Assembly: GCA_003013855.2 (NCBI GenBank)
Contig: PVNU02002831.1
Span: 1-64,000 of the forward strand
DNA from: Liriodendron chinense
Taxonomy: Eukaryota > Streptophyta > Magnoliopsida > Magnoliales > Magnoliaceae
Direction of reading: 5' to 3'
DNA: 64,000 bases
Position numbers and translations under genes: made by a program
Shown: positions 45,301 through 55,805 of the stretch, in pieces
Layout: each line of letters opens with the position of its first letter
Numbering within the stretch: the stretch's first letter is position 1
The notes under the pieces: generated by a model
Database searches by the model: none
The model's input: the letters and a program-made list of their open reading frames with translations, nothing else
What the model was told of the DNA's origin: nothing

Positions 45301-45992
45301 CTGATGAGGAGACTGATTCATTCATTGCCCTATTGGAGAGGCTCAATTGAGAAAAGATTCGCATGGGGAAGAACAACGGCCTTAGCTGGAAAGTTACGAA
45401 TTCTAACGGCTTTTTGGTGCATTCATTCTACGATTATCTCACCAAATCTGCCACAGCCGCCTCCCACAATTTTCATTTCTGGAAGTATGGAGCTCTGACG
45501 AAGGTGGCAGCCTTTGTTTGGTTGGCAGATAGAAACAAAATTCTTACTGTGGATAACCTTCACAAGAGGGGCTCAATAATCCCTAATGTTTGCTTGCTTT
45601 AATTGTATGCAAGATGCCGAAAGATCATATCTTCCTCCACTGCAAATTTGCGGTCATAATCTAGGATGATCTTCTACCCCCCTTCCACATCCCATGGGTT
45701 ATGCCCTCATCGGTTCCCTCCTTCCTAGCTTCATGGCATGGCTGTATCTTAAGGAAATAAGAGAAGGTGGTCTGGCGGATTAGGGCCTCACTTGTCATGT
45801 GGACTATATGGAACGAACGTAATCGATGTTTTTTCAAAAACAAGGAGAAATCGCTCGCAGGAGTTATCCGCAAAATTAGGACTCTCATTGTTGATTGGGT
45901 TTCCTCCTCTCGTTGTACTGAAGCCTACAAGCTTCTTGCCTCGCTGCCCACCAGTAATAAAATTGTTACCTTTCAAAAATTGGGGTTTTAAA
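42357..45992 (+). pseudogene. LINE ORF2: endonuclease, reverse transcriptase, zf-RVT (copy B)
   Basis: MKIILWNVRGLGCKLKRAQI starts the endonuclease, which runs to a TGA at 42552-42554. Later endonuclease motifs (GGDFNVTRF, SRIDRFLIS, FDHRSILLD) are in other segments. The best-kept part is a 214-codon open frame at 43456-44100 with QAPGPNGFPFGFYQVFWMVV, LKDFRPISLLGSPHKIVAKI and ENQSAFVLGHQLLD, ending at the shared one-base deletion before EKAYDRVDW. FADDTILF is at 44399-44422. The zinc-binding region KVAAFVWLADRNKILTVDNL (45490-45560) and TIWNERNRC precede a final QKLGF stop beside the poly(A). Inactive. Confidence 0.85.
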
Positions 45993-46020
45993 AAAAAAAA
46001 AAAAAAGACTTCCATGATAT

Positions 46021-47264
46021 AACTAGAATAGAGGAAATCCCTTGGACACGAAGATTAAAACCCCTTTATTAAGAGATGGGATACACAAGAGAAGGGGATA
46101 ATAGCGTATTTTCTCCACCAAATTGCAAATGCAAGGAGGGTAAATGTAGTAAAGAATATCAAGGTGGGAGGGAATCTAGTTGGAGAGAGAGAGGAAATCA
46201 ACAAAAAAATCGAGGACTACATGCAGCTTCATAAGGAGGGAGCTAACTTTGATCTCATTCCATCTAAGTAAGTGGATCAATTTGAAAGAGATTTCAATCA
46301 AAGATTCTCATTCACATTCTTCAATAAATGTTGCAAAGTGGTGAAAGGTGATGATATATTGAATAAATTTCATGATGAGGCATGATGGATCAAAAGTGTT
46401 AGTGCTATGCTCATCATGCTTATCATTAATGTAAGAAAGTGGAGGTTAAAGACATCTGCCCTATAAGTCTTATGTCAACTCTTAACAAGATAGCTGCGAA
46501 TGGGTATTATCTCAGCTTTCCTATTAATCTTACCAGGATTCTTCCCATGGTTGTAGTAAAAGCGTAAGAATGTTGTCTAAGGGTATCTCACTTTTCCAAG
46601 GCACTTTTGTAAGGGTTAGGAAAATCTCGATGGCATCTCAGTTGCAGGTCAATGCATGCATTATGGGGAGAAAGTGTTGAGCCAAGCATCGTATGTGAGA
46701 TTGACAAAAATTGATTATGACCACATAAAGTGAGAGTTCATTCTTTATCTTGAGGATGGCTTTCATCTTTCAAGAAAGGATAGAGAAAGATGGATAAAAG
46801 AATGCATTTCACTGCTACTCTATTAATTTTAGCCATTGGAAGTCGGAACTGCAACAACGTTCTTCAAAAAATCCACTGGGTCTTCGGCAAGGTAAGCATT
46901 TGCATTCTCTTTTATTCACCAATGCAAGAAGAGTCTTAATAGGATGCTCACAAGGGTAGAAGTTTACGCTCTCTTGAAGGCTATGAAAGACCACATATAA
47001 TATGTGGGATGAAAGCATATTGAGTTAAGTATCACCATGTGAAAGATGTTACGAGGAATGACGAGATTGTGGTTGGTCAGTTACCAATGAAAGATATGTT
47101 AGCCAATCCTGTAACAGAAGTTATTGGAGATGGTCTATTATACATGCAATAGGACTTCACTCTTTATGTAGATAAGTAACTAAGCGGAAATTCTCCTCTA
47201 ATTTCCATGTCTTAATAGAAGATAGGAGTAAAACAGATCAAAGCAATTATGTGTGAGCAAACAC
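46021..47264 (+). pseudogene. Old LINE, RT fragment (copy B)
   Basis: Copy of 29370-30607, similarly decayed, ending at the TAA (47265-47267) that flanks the terminal MITE. Confidence 0.6.
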
Positions 47265-47267
47265 TAA

Positions 47268-48386
47268 GGACTCGTTTGGATACTATGCAATAAGTAATTT
47301 AACTTATGTAAGTTAATAATTTTTTTTTTTTTTTAGTAATATGTTAGTTAATAAGTTACAACTTAAATTAGTCTAGTAAACATCATTGTAAAAGTAACAT
47401 ATGTGATGAAAGTTACTTATCCCCATAAGTTTTTATATTTTTCTTTTCAACTTTCTCCATGTGATATATGGTCCATATCAAAGGACCCACATGATGGATG
47501 GTCTGCATCAAAGGTGGGGTGCACATGATGGATGGTTGACATTAAAGGTGGGCCCCACATTATGGATAACCCACATCAAGGTGAGCCCATGTAATGGACT
47601 GTCCACATGATGGACAGTCCAAATCAAAGGTGGGATCCACGTAAGGGGCAATGGATATTGAAGGTGGCCCCACATGATGGATGACTCGTATTAGGTGGGC
47701 CCAACATAATGGACAGTCCACATCAAAGGTCGGCCACTAATGATGAATGGCTCACATCTAAGGTCGGCCCATATGATGGACGGCTTATATGGAAGGTGGG
47801 CCCACACAATAGATAATCCACATCAAAGGTGGGCTCCACGTGATGGGTGGTGCACATTGAAGGGGGGCCCCATATGATGGGTTACCCGCATCAAGTTGGG
47901 CCCCATATAATGGGCATTCCACATCAAGGGTGCCGATGATGAACGACCCACATCCAAGGTGGGCCCCACATGGTGGACGACCCACAAAGGTAGGGCCCAC
48001 ATGACACGCAGTGTATATTAAAGGCGGCCCCCACATGACGGATAGTAACATTGATGGTGGGCCTGACATGATAGATGACCAATTCAAGGTGGGCACCACA
48101 TGATGGATATCCCACGTCGAATGCGGGCCTCGCAAGGTGGATGCTCCACATTGAAGGTAGGCCCCACACGATGGACAGTTTACATAGAAGACAAGGCCAA
48201 GGTGGGCCCAGCATATGAATGGTCCACATCAAAGGTTGAGCCCACATGATAGCCTAAGGGTGGACCAAACAAACTTGAGGGATAAGTACTTATGTGATGT
48301 TGGAAACCAACACACTTTTCTACCTTTTTTTCTTGTTTAGCAAAGTAAGCTTATATATAAAGTAAGCATACAATCCGAACGACCCC
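47268..48386. mobile_element. Harbinger-like MITE filled with minisatellite, end of copy B
   Basis: TAA on both sides (47265-47267, 48387-48389). Left end GGACTCGTTTGGATACTATG, right end inverted GGGGTCGTTCGGATTGTATG. Subterminal AAGTAACTT motifs. The interior at 47465-48255 is a continuous run of about 24 units with the pattern GATGGACGGTCCACATCAAAG followed by GTGGGCCCCACAT. Confidence 0.8.
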
Positions 48387-48825
48387 TAAATAAAATTAAA
48401 CCTAGCCTACAACAAAATTCAAAAATAAACTGGAACTTGTAGCAGCCAGCCACATTATGATGCGAATAAGTGGTCAGTTGGTAAAGTTAGGGTTTCTTGC
48501 TCTTCACCGATAATGTAATTTTCTTGATAAGTAGCAGATAAACAATGTGGGATTCTTCTGTACAAGTATTAATCCTAAAGAACTTAGATTATAGTCCTAT
48601 ATCAAAAGGCTTTGTAGATACCCCAATTGAAACCTGAATTTATCAACACTATTGGTCTATCGCATTGTATCGGTGATATTTTCAATACATCCTGACTATA
48701 TGCCATATAGTGTTGTTGATGCCATATCAATACTATGGGTCTATTGCATTGTAACGGAGAGCTTTTTCTAAAAATAAATAAATAAATAATCGAAAAAAAT
48801 AAAAAATAAATAATCATACCTGTTC

Positions 48826-48866
<41 letters not shown>

Positions 48867-48945
48867 CTCTCCCTCTGCACGGCTGCACTGCAGGTGGCCT
48901 TTATGTAGTCCGATTGCGTAGTGTAGCAGCGACGAGGATATCCTG
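48387..48945. other. Flank beyond duplicon B, no gene, CT microsatellite
   Basis: A/T-rich. A diverged internal repeat 'CACTATTGGTCTATCGCATTGTA' occurs around 48650 and 48735. (CT)n lies at about 48832-48864. No protein or RNA gene recognised. Confidence 0.5.
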
Positions 48946-48949
48946 CGAG

Positions 48950-49440
48950 ATGGGACGCGGATTCCCTGCGAAAGGCTTTCGCACGAAGTTCCTGCACGAA
49001 TCTAGGTGGGGCCCACCATGATGTTCGTGAGAAATCCACGCCGTCCATCCGTTTTGTGAGCTCATTTTGGGACACGCGACCAAAAATGATCCGGATCCAA
49101 GAATTAAGTGAGCCGCACTTAAGGAAAAGGTGGGTAGGGAAATTACTACCATTGAAACCTCCCTCGGTCCACAGAATTGTTTATATGCCATCCATACCGT
49201 TCATAATGTCATTCCTACTTGTATGAACTGAAAACACAAATATTACTCTGATTAAAAACTACTATGGCCCCACGAATATTTCTACTGTGGACATTCAATC
49301 CTCACTTTTTCGGCCCACTTGATTATCGGATCCGGTTCGTTTTTGGTCTTATATCCTAAAATTATCTAATAAAACGGATGGACGGCGTGGATTTCTCACA
49401 AAAATCACAGTGGCCCCGCTTGGATTCCGAGCGCAGGAAA
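48950..49440. mobile_element. Foldback element, cluster member 1
   Basis: Outer end GACGCGGATTCCCTGCGAAA, then GGTGGGGCCCACCATGATGT, 'CGCCGTCCATCCGTTTTGTG', centre, and a right arm 'GGATGGACGGCGTGGATTTC'. This family has inverted arms of about 190 bp around a non-palindromic centre of about 110 bp (AAAGTTTTGGATCAAGCTGA and GGTTGGATGGCAAATAAACA in most copies), plus copy-specific outer ends. Confidence 0.8.
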
Positions 49441-49950
49441 GCCTTGCGCAGGAAGTTCCTGGTAACTTAGGCGGGCCCACATTGATGCTTTCTAATAAAT
49501 CCACCCCGTCCATCCGTTTTGGGAGCTCATTTTAGGACATGAGAACAAAAACGAATCGGATCCAAGACTCAAGTGGGCCTCACTAAAGAAAAAGGTGGGT
49601 AGGGAAATTACTACCGTTGAATCCTCCCTGGGGTCCACAGTGATGTTTATATGGAATCCATACCGTTCATAACGTCACTACTACTGGGATTAACTGAAAA
49701 CACAAATATCAGTCTGATTCGAAACTCTTGTGGCCCCACAAATATTTCAACTGTGGATGTTCAATCCTCACGTTTTCGGCCTACTTCAGTCTTCCATCCG
49801 GTTCATTTTTTCCTCATGTCCTAAAACGAGCTCCCAAAACGGATGGACGGTGTGGATTTATCCGAAAACATCACTATGGGCCCCACCTAGGTTCCCGAAC
49901 TTCCTGCTGAAGGCTTTCGCAGGAAATCCGCGTCCCTTTTGGCACAAGTT
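49430..49950. mobile_element. Foldback element, cluster member 2
   Basis: Outer ends AGCGCAGGAAAGCCTTGCGC at the left and, inverted at the right, GGGACGCGGATTTCCTGCGA. GCGGGCCCACATTGATGCTT left arm and TCACTATGGGCCCCACC right arm. The right outer end also pairs with the left outer end of member 1 (48953-48985). Confidence 0.8.
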
Positions 49951-49984
49951 CCTGCCTTGGGGAAACGCTTCGCTGGATCTCCGG

Positions 49985-50432
49985 ATCGTGCCGTCCACTA
50001 TGTGATGTGTGTATTACATCCACGCCGTCCATTCATGTTGAAAACTCATTTTGGAGCACGATTCAAATCATGGAGCAGACCCAAATCTGACCAAAAAATG
50101 GAGTAGACCCAAATCTCAGCCGGACCATAATACAGTAAACCATGGTACTCAACTATTAAAAGTTTCTCGTGGGTCACAAAAGTTTTGGGTAAAGATAGAT
50201 ATTTGTTTGGTATGTCTTTGTGATCTTTTCAACAGGTTGATGGAAAATGAACATTCTAGTAGCCTCATGAAGTTTTTAATTGTGTGGATTCAATCACTAC
50301 TATTTCATGTGGTATGGTCTACATAAGATTTGCATCTAATTTATTTTTTGGATAATGCCCTAAAATGAGCTTTCAAAAACGCATGAACGGTATAGATGTA
50401 AGGTACATACATTACAGTGGCCGGGTATCCAC
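49985..50432. mobile_element. Foldback element, cluster member 3
   Basis: Left arm 'GTGATGTGTGTATTACATCC', 'CGCCGTCCATTCATGTTGAA', centre AAAGTTTTGGGTAAAGATAG, and right arm 'GAACGGTATAGATGTAAGGT' ending in ACATACATTACAGTGGC. Confidence 0.75.
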
Positions 50433-50479
50433 CGACCTCAGTGGATCCCGGGATCAACCCAAACCGCGCCCCTGCCTTG

Positions 50480-50885
50480 GATGCCAGGTGGGGCCCACTG
50501 TAATGTTTATGGAAAATCCACCCGGCCCATCGGTTTTTGGAGTTCATTTAGGAGATGTGATAGAAAATGATGCGGATCCAAAACTGATGTCGGCTACACG
50601 AGAGAGAAATTTGGGGAAAGAAATACATACCGTTGAAACTTTCTTGAGCTACACTTCGATGTTTATATGCCATCCAAACCGTTTATAAGGTCATTCACAC
50701 TGGGACGAAGGGACAACACCAAAGGCTTAGCCTGATACAAAACTTTTATAGCCATCTTAATGTTTCAACGGTGCTCATTGAATCCCCACTGTTTCCACTT
50801 GGGCGGCCCCGGATCCGTTTCACAAAACGGATGGACAGAGTGGATTTTCCACAAACGTAACGGTGAGCCCCACCAACAAAGCAAC
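50480..50885. mobile_element. Foldback element, cluster member 4
   Basis: CAGGTGGGGCCCACTGTAAT left arm, 'TCATTTAGGAGATGTGA', and a right arm 'ACGGATGGACAGAGTGGATT' ending 'GTAACGGTGAGCCCCACC'. The minus-strand frame here is accidental. Confidence 0.75.
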
Positions 50886-50937
50886 TTCCGCGCGGATTAG
50901 CTGCTGACAGGTTGAGTAGCGGATTGCGTAGTGAGTG

Positions 50938-50967
50938 ACTCCGCACGCTTAGTAAAGCGTGCGGAGT
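50938..50967. repeat. Perfect 13-bp hairpin
   Basis: ACTCCGCACGCTT, four-base loop AGTA, AAGCGTGCGGAGT. It lies at the outer left end of cluster member 5, and a related TGCGGAGTTAC lies at that element's right end (about 51408). Confidence 0.85.
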
Positions 50968-51418
50968 AAACTCTGTGAGGTCCACTCCGTCCATCCATCT
51001 TAACAGAAAATTTTAGTTATGGTGCCGAAAAGTGAAGCATATCAAACTCTAAAGTGAACCACACCATAGGAAAAGTGTGAACTGAATGTCTACCATTGAA
51101 AAATTCTCAGAGCACACAGAAGTTTTGGATCAAGCTGATATTTGTGTTTTCCCTTCATCCATATACATGTGATCTTATGAACAGGTTGGATGACAAATAA
51201 ACATCACTGTGGGGCCAGTAAGGTTTCAACGGTGGATATCATTATTCCCACTGTTTACTGTGGCATGGTCCACTTGAGATTTGGATATGCATAAATTTTG
51301 GGCTCAACCCCTAAAATGAGCTGGAAAAACATATGGACGGAATAGATAAAGCACATACATTCTAGGTGGGCCCAAAAGAGTACTATACTCCACATGAAAA
51401 GAGTCATGCGGAGTTACC
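50955..51418. mobile_element. Foldback element, cluster member 5
   Basis: Outer end GCGTGCGGAGTAAACTC, then 'CTCCGTCCATCCATCTTAAC', 'GTGAACCACACCATAGGAAA', centre AAGTTTTGGATCAAGCTGAT, and right arm 'GCACATACATTCTAGGTGGG' followed by inverted outer sequence. Confidence 0.8.
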
Positions 51419-51424
51419 CGCTGT

Positions 51425-51860
51425 CACCATGTTTTTTTGGACACATCATGATGTATGTGTTATATCCACACCGCCCATATATTTGTACAGATCATTTCAG
51501 GTTATTATGCAAAAAATGAGTCAGATTCAAAGCTCGAGTTGCCTCGCCACAGAAAACAGTGGAGATTGAACGCTTACCATTAAAAGCTTTTAGGGGCTAC
51601 AGAAGTTTTTCGATCAACATTATATTTGTGTTTTCCATTCGTTCATGTATGCGTTAACTTATGAATAATTTGGATCTCAAATAAACATCATGGTAGACCT
51701 TAGGAAGGTTTCAACAGTGGACATCACTCTCCCCACCGTGGTTTGTTAGAGTTTGGATCAGACTCGTTCTTTGGATAACGCCCTAAAATGATCTCTCCAA
51801 ATGTATAGACGGTGTGGCTACACCACATGCATAATGGTGGGGCTCAAAATATATGATGAC
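51425..51860. mobile_element. Foldback element, cluster member 6
   Basis: GGACACATCATGATGTATGT left arm, 'CACACCGCCCATATATTTGT', and right arm 'GACGGTGTGGCTACACCACA' with CATGCATAATGGTGGGGC. Flanks on both sides are foldback-family or GC-rich spacer. Confidence 0.75.
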
Positions 51861-52415
51861 GTCATTTCAGTTGCAAGTCTCCCAACTCAACCTGCCGGTA
51901 GCTAATCTGCGTCCAGCGACTTCGGGCTGTCAATGGACCGGGTTGGCCCGATGGGCTTTCAGGCTTAGACTAGAGTATTAGGCTTGCAGGTCAGGCTCGG
52001 GCCTAAACTATAAGCCCATTTTTTAAACGGGTTGGATTTGGACTGGGCTGTTAAAAACCTGTCAGCCTGGACCGACTTGAATATATTTTTTAAATTTAAA
52101 TATTTTACCCTTTTAAAAATTTAAAATTTACACAAATTTTCTTCTAAAATTTATCTCCTTCGTAAAGCTCTTTTTATTCTTTGTAGTGTTGATAAATTCT
52201 TTTATATATGGAAAAGTATAGGATTAAATGACAGTTTCTTTCTCTATGTGAACAGTTGGGCTCGGGTTGGACCATGCATTTGCATCTTGAGTCGGCTCCC
52301 GTTACATTAATGTGGCCGGTCACAGACCTGGGCTGGGTTTGGGCATGTGTTGAGGGAGGCGGACCAGGTTTGGATAGAGCTGACACCCCTATTGCCAAAG
52401 GCTGGGCGGACGCAA
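51861..52415. other. Spacer between foldbacks, no gene recognised
   Basis: GC-rich 51890-52060 with GGGTTGG/GGGCT and 'GGCTTGCAGG' motifs, an A/T-rich part at 52080-52220, and GC-rich 52255-52415. The plus-strand frame at 52256-52519 crosses into a foldback arm and shows no known domain. Confidence 0.4.
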
Positions 52416-52932
52416 TTTGGCTGGTGACCCGAACACTAGCCCCCAAGCTGGTGTCAAAGATATGTGGGGCCCAACATGATGTATGTGTTTCACCCAATCC
52501 ATCCATCCATCCATTTTGAGATATCATTTGATGGTACAAGACTAAAATGGAAGCGAATCCAAAGCTAAAGTAGACCACACCATAGGGATTGAATACTTAC
52601 AGTTGAAAACTTATGATTGGGAGCCAAGAAAGTTTTGGATCAATATAATATTTGTTTTTTCCCCTCATCCAAGTCTGAGTGACCTTACCAACAGGTTGGA
52701 TCAAGAATAAACATCATCGTAGGCCCTAGGAAGGTTTCAATGGTGGACATCATCCTCCCTATTGTTTCATGTGCTGTGATCCACCTGAGCTTTGAATCTA
52801 CTTCTTTTTTAGCCTCTTTCCATAAAATGATCTCGAAAAATGGATGGATGGTGTGGATAAAATACATACATCATGGTGGGTCCCACAAAGCTTTGACACC
52901 AGCTCCGGGCTGGTGTTCGGGTCACCAGCCAA
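52416..52932. mobile_element. Foldback element with long unique outer arms, cluster member 7
   Basis: Outer arms are nearly perfect inverted copies for about 40 bp: TTTGGCTGGTGACCCGAACA at the left, and its inverse TGTTCGGGTCACCAGCCAAA at the right. Both are followed inward by CCAAGCTGGTGTCAAAG (left) and CTTTGACACCAGCTCCG (right), then standard GTGGGGCCCAACATGATGT arms and the centre. The best-defined boundaries of the family in this window. Confidence 0.85.
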
Positions 52933-52984
52933 ACCGCTTCCCTCAACTGTAGGTTAGCGTCTATGCAGGATAAGTGGCTTGCGT

Positions 52985-53392
52985 ATTAAATAAATTCTGC
53001 AGGGCCCACTGTTATGTATGTGTTTTATCCACGCTGTCCATCCATTTTACCAACTAATTTTAGGAAAAGAGCCTAAAATTGAAGCGTATCCAAAGCTCAA
53101 AAGGAAACAATGAGAATTAACGCCTGCCGTTGAAAACTTCTAAGGGCCATTGAAGTTTCGGATCAAGCTTATATTTTTGTTTTTCCTTCATTGCATATGT
53201 GAACTTATAAACAAGTTAGATGACAAATAAACATCACTATGAGCCTTAAGAAGGTTTCAATGGTACGCATCATTATCCCCACTATTTCCTTTAATAAGGT
53301 CCACTTGAGCTTTGGATATGCCTCCATTTTCGGCTCATGCCATAAACTAAACTGGAAAAAAATGAATGGCCGTGGGGATAAGACATAGGGAA
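52985..53392. mobile_element. Foldback element, cluster member 8
   Basis: GCAGGGCCCACTGTTATGTA left arm, 'CGCTGTCCATCCATTTTACC', centre 'TCGGATCAAGCTTATATTTT', and right arm 'AATGGCCGTGGGGATAAGAC'. The right end is abrupt and the terminal GGGCCC is missing. Confidence 0.75.
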
Positions 53393-53848
53393 GCTTGGAT
53401 TTGAAATGCATTAGAGTCAAGGTCATTCCAATCCTCATTTGTGTTTGATTGAAATGAACTAAAATCCAAATGTTCAATTTGAGAATTTGTAAGTATATTC
53501 ACATGACTTAGATTTGATTAACTAATTAGCTTTCATGTCCCAAATTAGCATGTATCAAATTTGATAGAATGATTGTAATAAGCCCATTAAAATAAACACT
53601 TTGGCCGAAAAAAGGAAATTCCAAGCCTTGGGTGGGCCACAAATGCAACAATCAATACAAGTGACTCATTGACATTTTTTAACCATTTATTTATATGTCC
53701 AATGTTTGGATGTTTCAGATCATTCTATTGATGTGATTTTAGTATTGCAACGATAATTGGATTGTTTTAGGTATCGTCTACTTACCATGCGTCCAATGAA
53801 TTAGTAGCTAAGAGACCTTTGTTATATGTGGGACTCTCTTGTCTTTGA
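53393..53848. other. No gene recognised
   Basis: A/T-rich. At 53400-53470 GATTTGAAATGCATTAG-type sequence resembles the interior of other MITEs. Nothing else identified. Confidence 0.35.
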
Positions 53849-54589
53849 GGGCCTGTTTGATGAGAGGTAAATGAAAGTAAATTGTGGTAAAAGCATAATG
53901 ATGATTTTTACCACGGAGACAAAGTTTCACCTTGAAAACAATGCAAATTTCAACCTCTTTTCAAATTAAAACTTCATGGGCCCCACCATGATTTATGTGT
54001 TATATCCGCACTGCTCATTCATCATTTTAAATCATTTTAGGACATGAGTCCAAAAATGAGTCAAATCCAAAGATCAAGTGGACCACACCATAGATAACAG
54101 TAGGTTCAATGGTAGATGTAATTATTCTTATTGTGGGCCACTTGAGCTTTAAGTATGCCTCATTTTTTAACTTATGCCTTAAAATGATTTGGAAAAATGA
54201 ATGGACGGTGTGGATATAACACATATATCATGGTGGGGCCCACATGATTTTAGTACATAGCAAAGTACCTAATGTAAGACTTTTTGGGACAATATGAATT
54301 TCTAAGGAAATATAGAAGTAATTATTAATTATTTACTGTCTTCATTTCCAAGCTATCAAACAGAAGAGGCAAAAAAGGGCATTTCCTATGGATTACATTG
54401 GAATCTTACCACTTTGTTGAGATTTTAAAACAAAAAAAAAAAAAAAAAAAGTTGATTTGAAATGCCTCAATTCCATTTACCTCAAAATTTAAGGTTGTTA
54501 AATGAAAAAAAGAAAAAAGAAAAAAAAACAGCTATTTAGATTTGAAATATACTATTTACCACCAAATCCAAGGTACCAATGACACGCCC
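53849..54589. mobile_element. Possible MITE carrying a nested foldback element
   Basis: Left end GGGCCTGTTTGATGAGAGGT and inverted right end GGGCGTGTCATTGGTACCTT share the GGGCSTGT start and an inner GGTAAAT motif. Target duplication is unclear (TGA versus TTA). A foldback element at about 53975-54245 (GGGCCCCACCATGATTTATG to ATCATGGTGGGGCCC) sits inside. The two outer sequences share GATTTGAAATG and CCATTTACCTC motifs. Confidence 0.4.
53975..54245. mobile_element. Short foldback element
   Basis: GGGCCCCACCATGATTTATG at the left and TATATCATGGTGGGGCCCAC at the right, with arms meeting almost directly. The usual centre (AAAGTTTTGGATC...) is missing, leaving a nearly perfect hairpin of about 130-bp arms. 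Confidence 0.8.
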
Positions 54590-55249
54590 TTAAAATCAGG
54601 TACCGAGTGTGTACCCTCAGATCTAATTTTTAAGATGTGACTTGCACAAAAAGTGTACAAATTTCAGTCCAATTTATGCTAAGTTCCATTTAAACACATC
54701 AGCGAACAACCAAATACATACGTCCAACATGTTACAACCATTTGAAATTATTCACTGGAAACAATTTCTCTACTGCAGTACACCATTCGAGACTTTATTA
54801 AACCATCATTCATAACCACGCATGAAATAAATATTCAACAACTAATTTGAAAACCTCATCATTATTAAATTCTAAACAAATAATTGATTTGAAACATAAC
54901 AGAAAATCCTAAGGGCGTATTGTTTGACAGTATGTGGGATTAAATGGGATAGAATTGTTTGAAAGTAATCACTATATAAAAGCTGACTTTTAGCCTTGGT
55001 TCCTTAGCAACCGAAGCTAAATAGCCCATTTATCCTCAATGTTTTTTTTTTTTTTTAACTAGGGCTAAAAAACCATGGGTAAAGGCCTGTTTTCTTGTAG
55101 TGGGAGAGGTTTCTTGAGGGGTTTTTCTGCATTTAGTACACTCTTTCGAGGGGTTTTTCTCTTTATCTGTCTCTTTTTTTAGGATTTTCACTCATCACCA
55201 ATCTCTTTATCTGTCTTTTGAGGGCTTCTCTCAAGGCAACTTAGTATTA
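54590..55249. other. No gene; one further MITE-like end
   Basis: A GGGCGTATTGTTTGACAGTA end follows TAA at 54910-54912, but I could not find its partner. Poly(T) at 55043-55058. No coding sequence recognised. Confidence 0.35.
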
Positions 55250-55805
55250 GGGGCATTTGGCAAATCTTAACTATAATCCAATAAGAGAGAATTAAGACTT
55301 TTTGTTGTAGGTCTTGTTTTACAATAAGTTAGTTTGGTAAAGTCACTTTTTCAGAACTGGCAGAAGTTCTTATTCAAAGTTAGTATGTTTAATAAAGCAT
55401 TCGAATTAGTTAAGGGTGGTGGTGGTCATTTTTAAACCTTGTCCCAAAGGTGTAAGACATGAATTATTATTAATTTTTTTCTTTCAGTAAGGGTGGTGGT
55501 TGTCATTTTTAAACCTTGTCCCAAAGGGGTAAGACAGGAATTACTGAAATAGCTTGGGAACAAGCTTGTCCCAAAATTGTCCCAAAAATGTGGCAATTTT
55601 GACAGAACATGTTAACCTGCTTTACCACAATTAGCTCTTAATGGATAAGTGAGCTTGAGTTGAGAGGTAAAACCTCTTATCTGTAAAATAGTAGATGTTA
55701 AACTAGACCATTACCAAACAATCTAATTTCGACATAAAAGCATTTTTTTTTTAGAAATGAGCAAATAAGCTCGTATAATAAGACTAAGAGTTGCCAAAAG
55801 CCCCC
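55250..55805. mobile_element. Harbinger-like MITE, 556 bp, TTA target duplication
   Basis: TTA on both sides (55247-55249, 55806-55808). Left end GGGGCATTTGGCAAATCTTA and, inverted, right end GGGGGCTTTTGGCAACTCTT. A 75-bp internal tandem duplication (AAGGGTGGTGG...CCTTGTCCCAAAGG) lies at about 55409-55560. Confidence 0.75.

Larger units (their letters stand above)
41826..46006 (+). mobile_element. L1-type LINE nested in an older LINE (copy B)
   Basis: Flanked by the exact 16-bp duplication AAGACTTCCATGATAT at 41810-41825 and 46005-46020. Poly(A) at 45990-46006. Free of the hAT MITE found in copy A, so it gives the clearer view of the element: ORF1 C-terminus, ATGA overlap, and ORF2 running to within a few bases of the poly(A). 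Confidence 0.9.
32160..48386. repeat. Tandem duplicon B (about 16.2 kb)
   Basis: Second copy of 15249-32159, starting TAAATAAACATTAGTGGACG directly after the MITE end. It lacks the 25361 hAT MITE and about 90 bp near 41785, and carries a longer second MITE unit at 40400-41189. It ends in the MITE 47268-48386, beyond which (TAAATAAAATTAAACC) similarity to copy A stops. Confidence 0.9.

Noticed and set aside
50746..50994. Minus-strand 82-codon frame and similar 60-100 codon frames in 48900-53500
   Set aside because: They lie in foldback arms, recur in frame-inconsistent ways between copies and show no domain.
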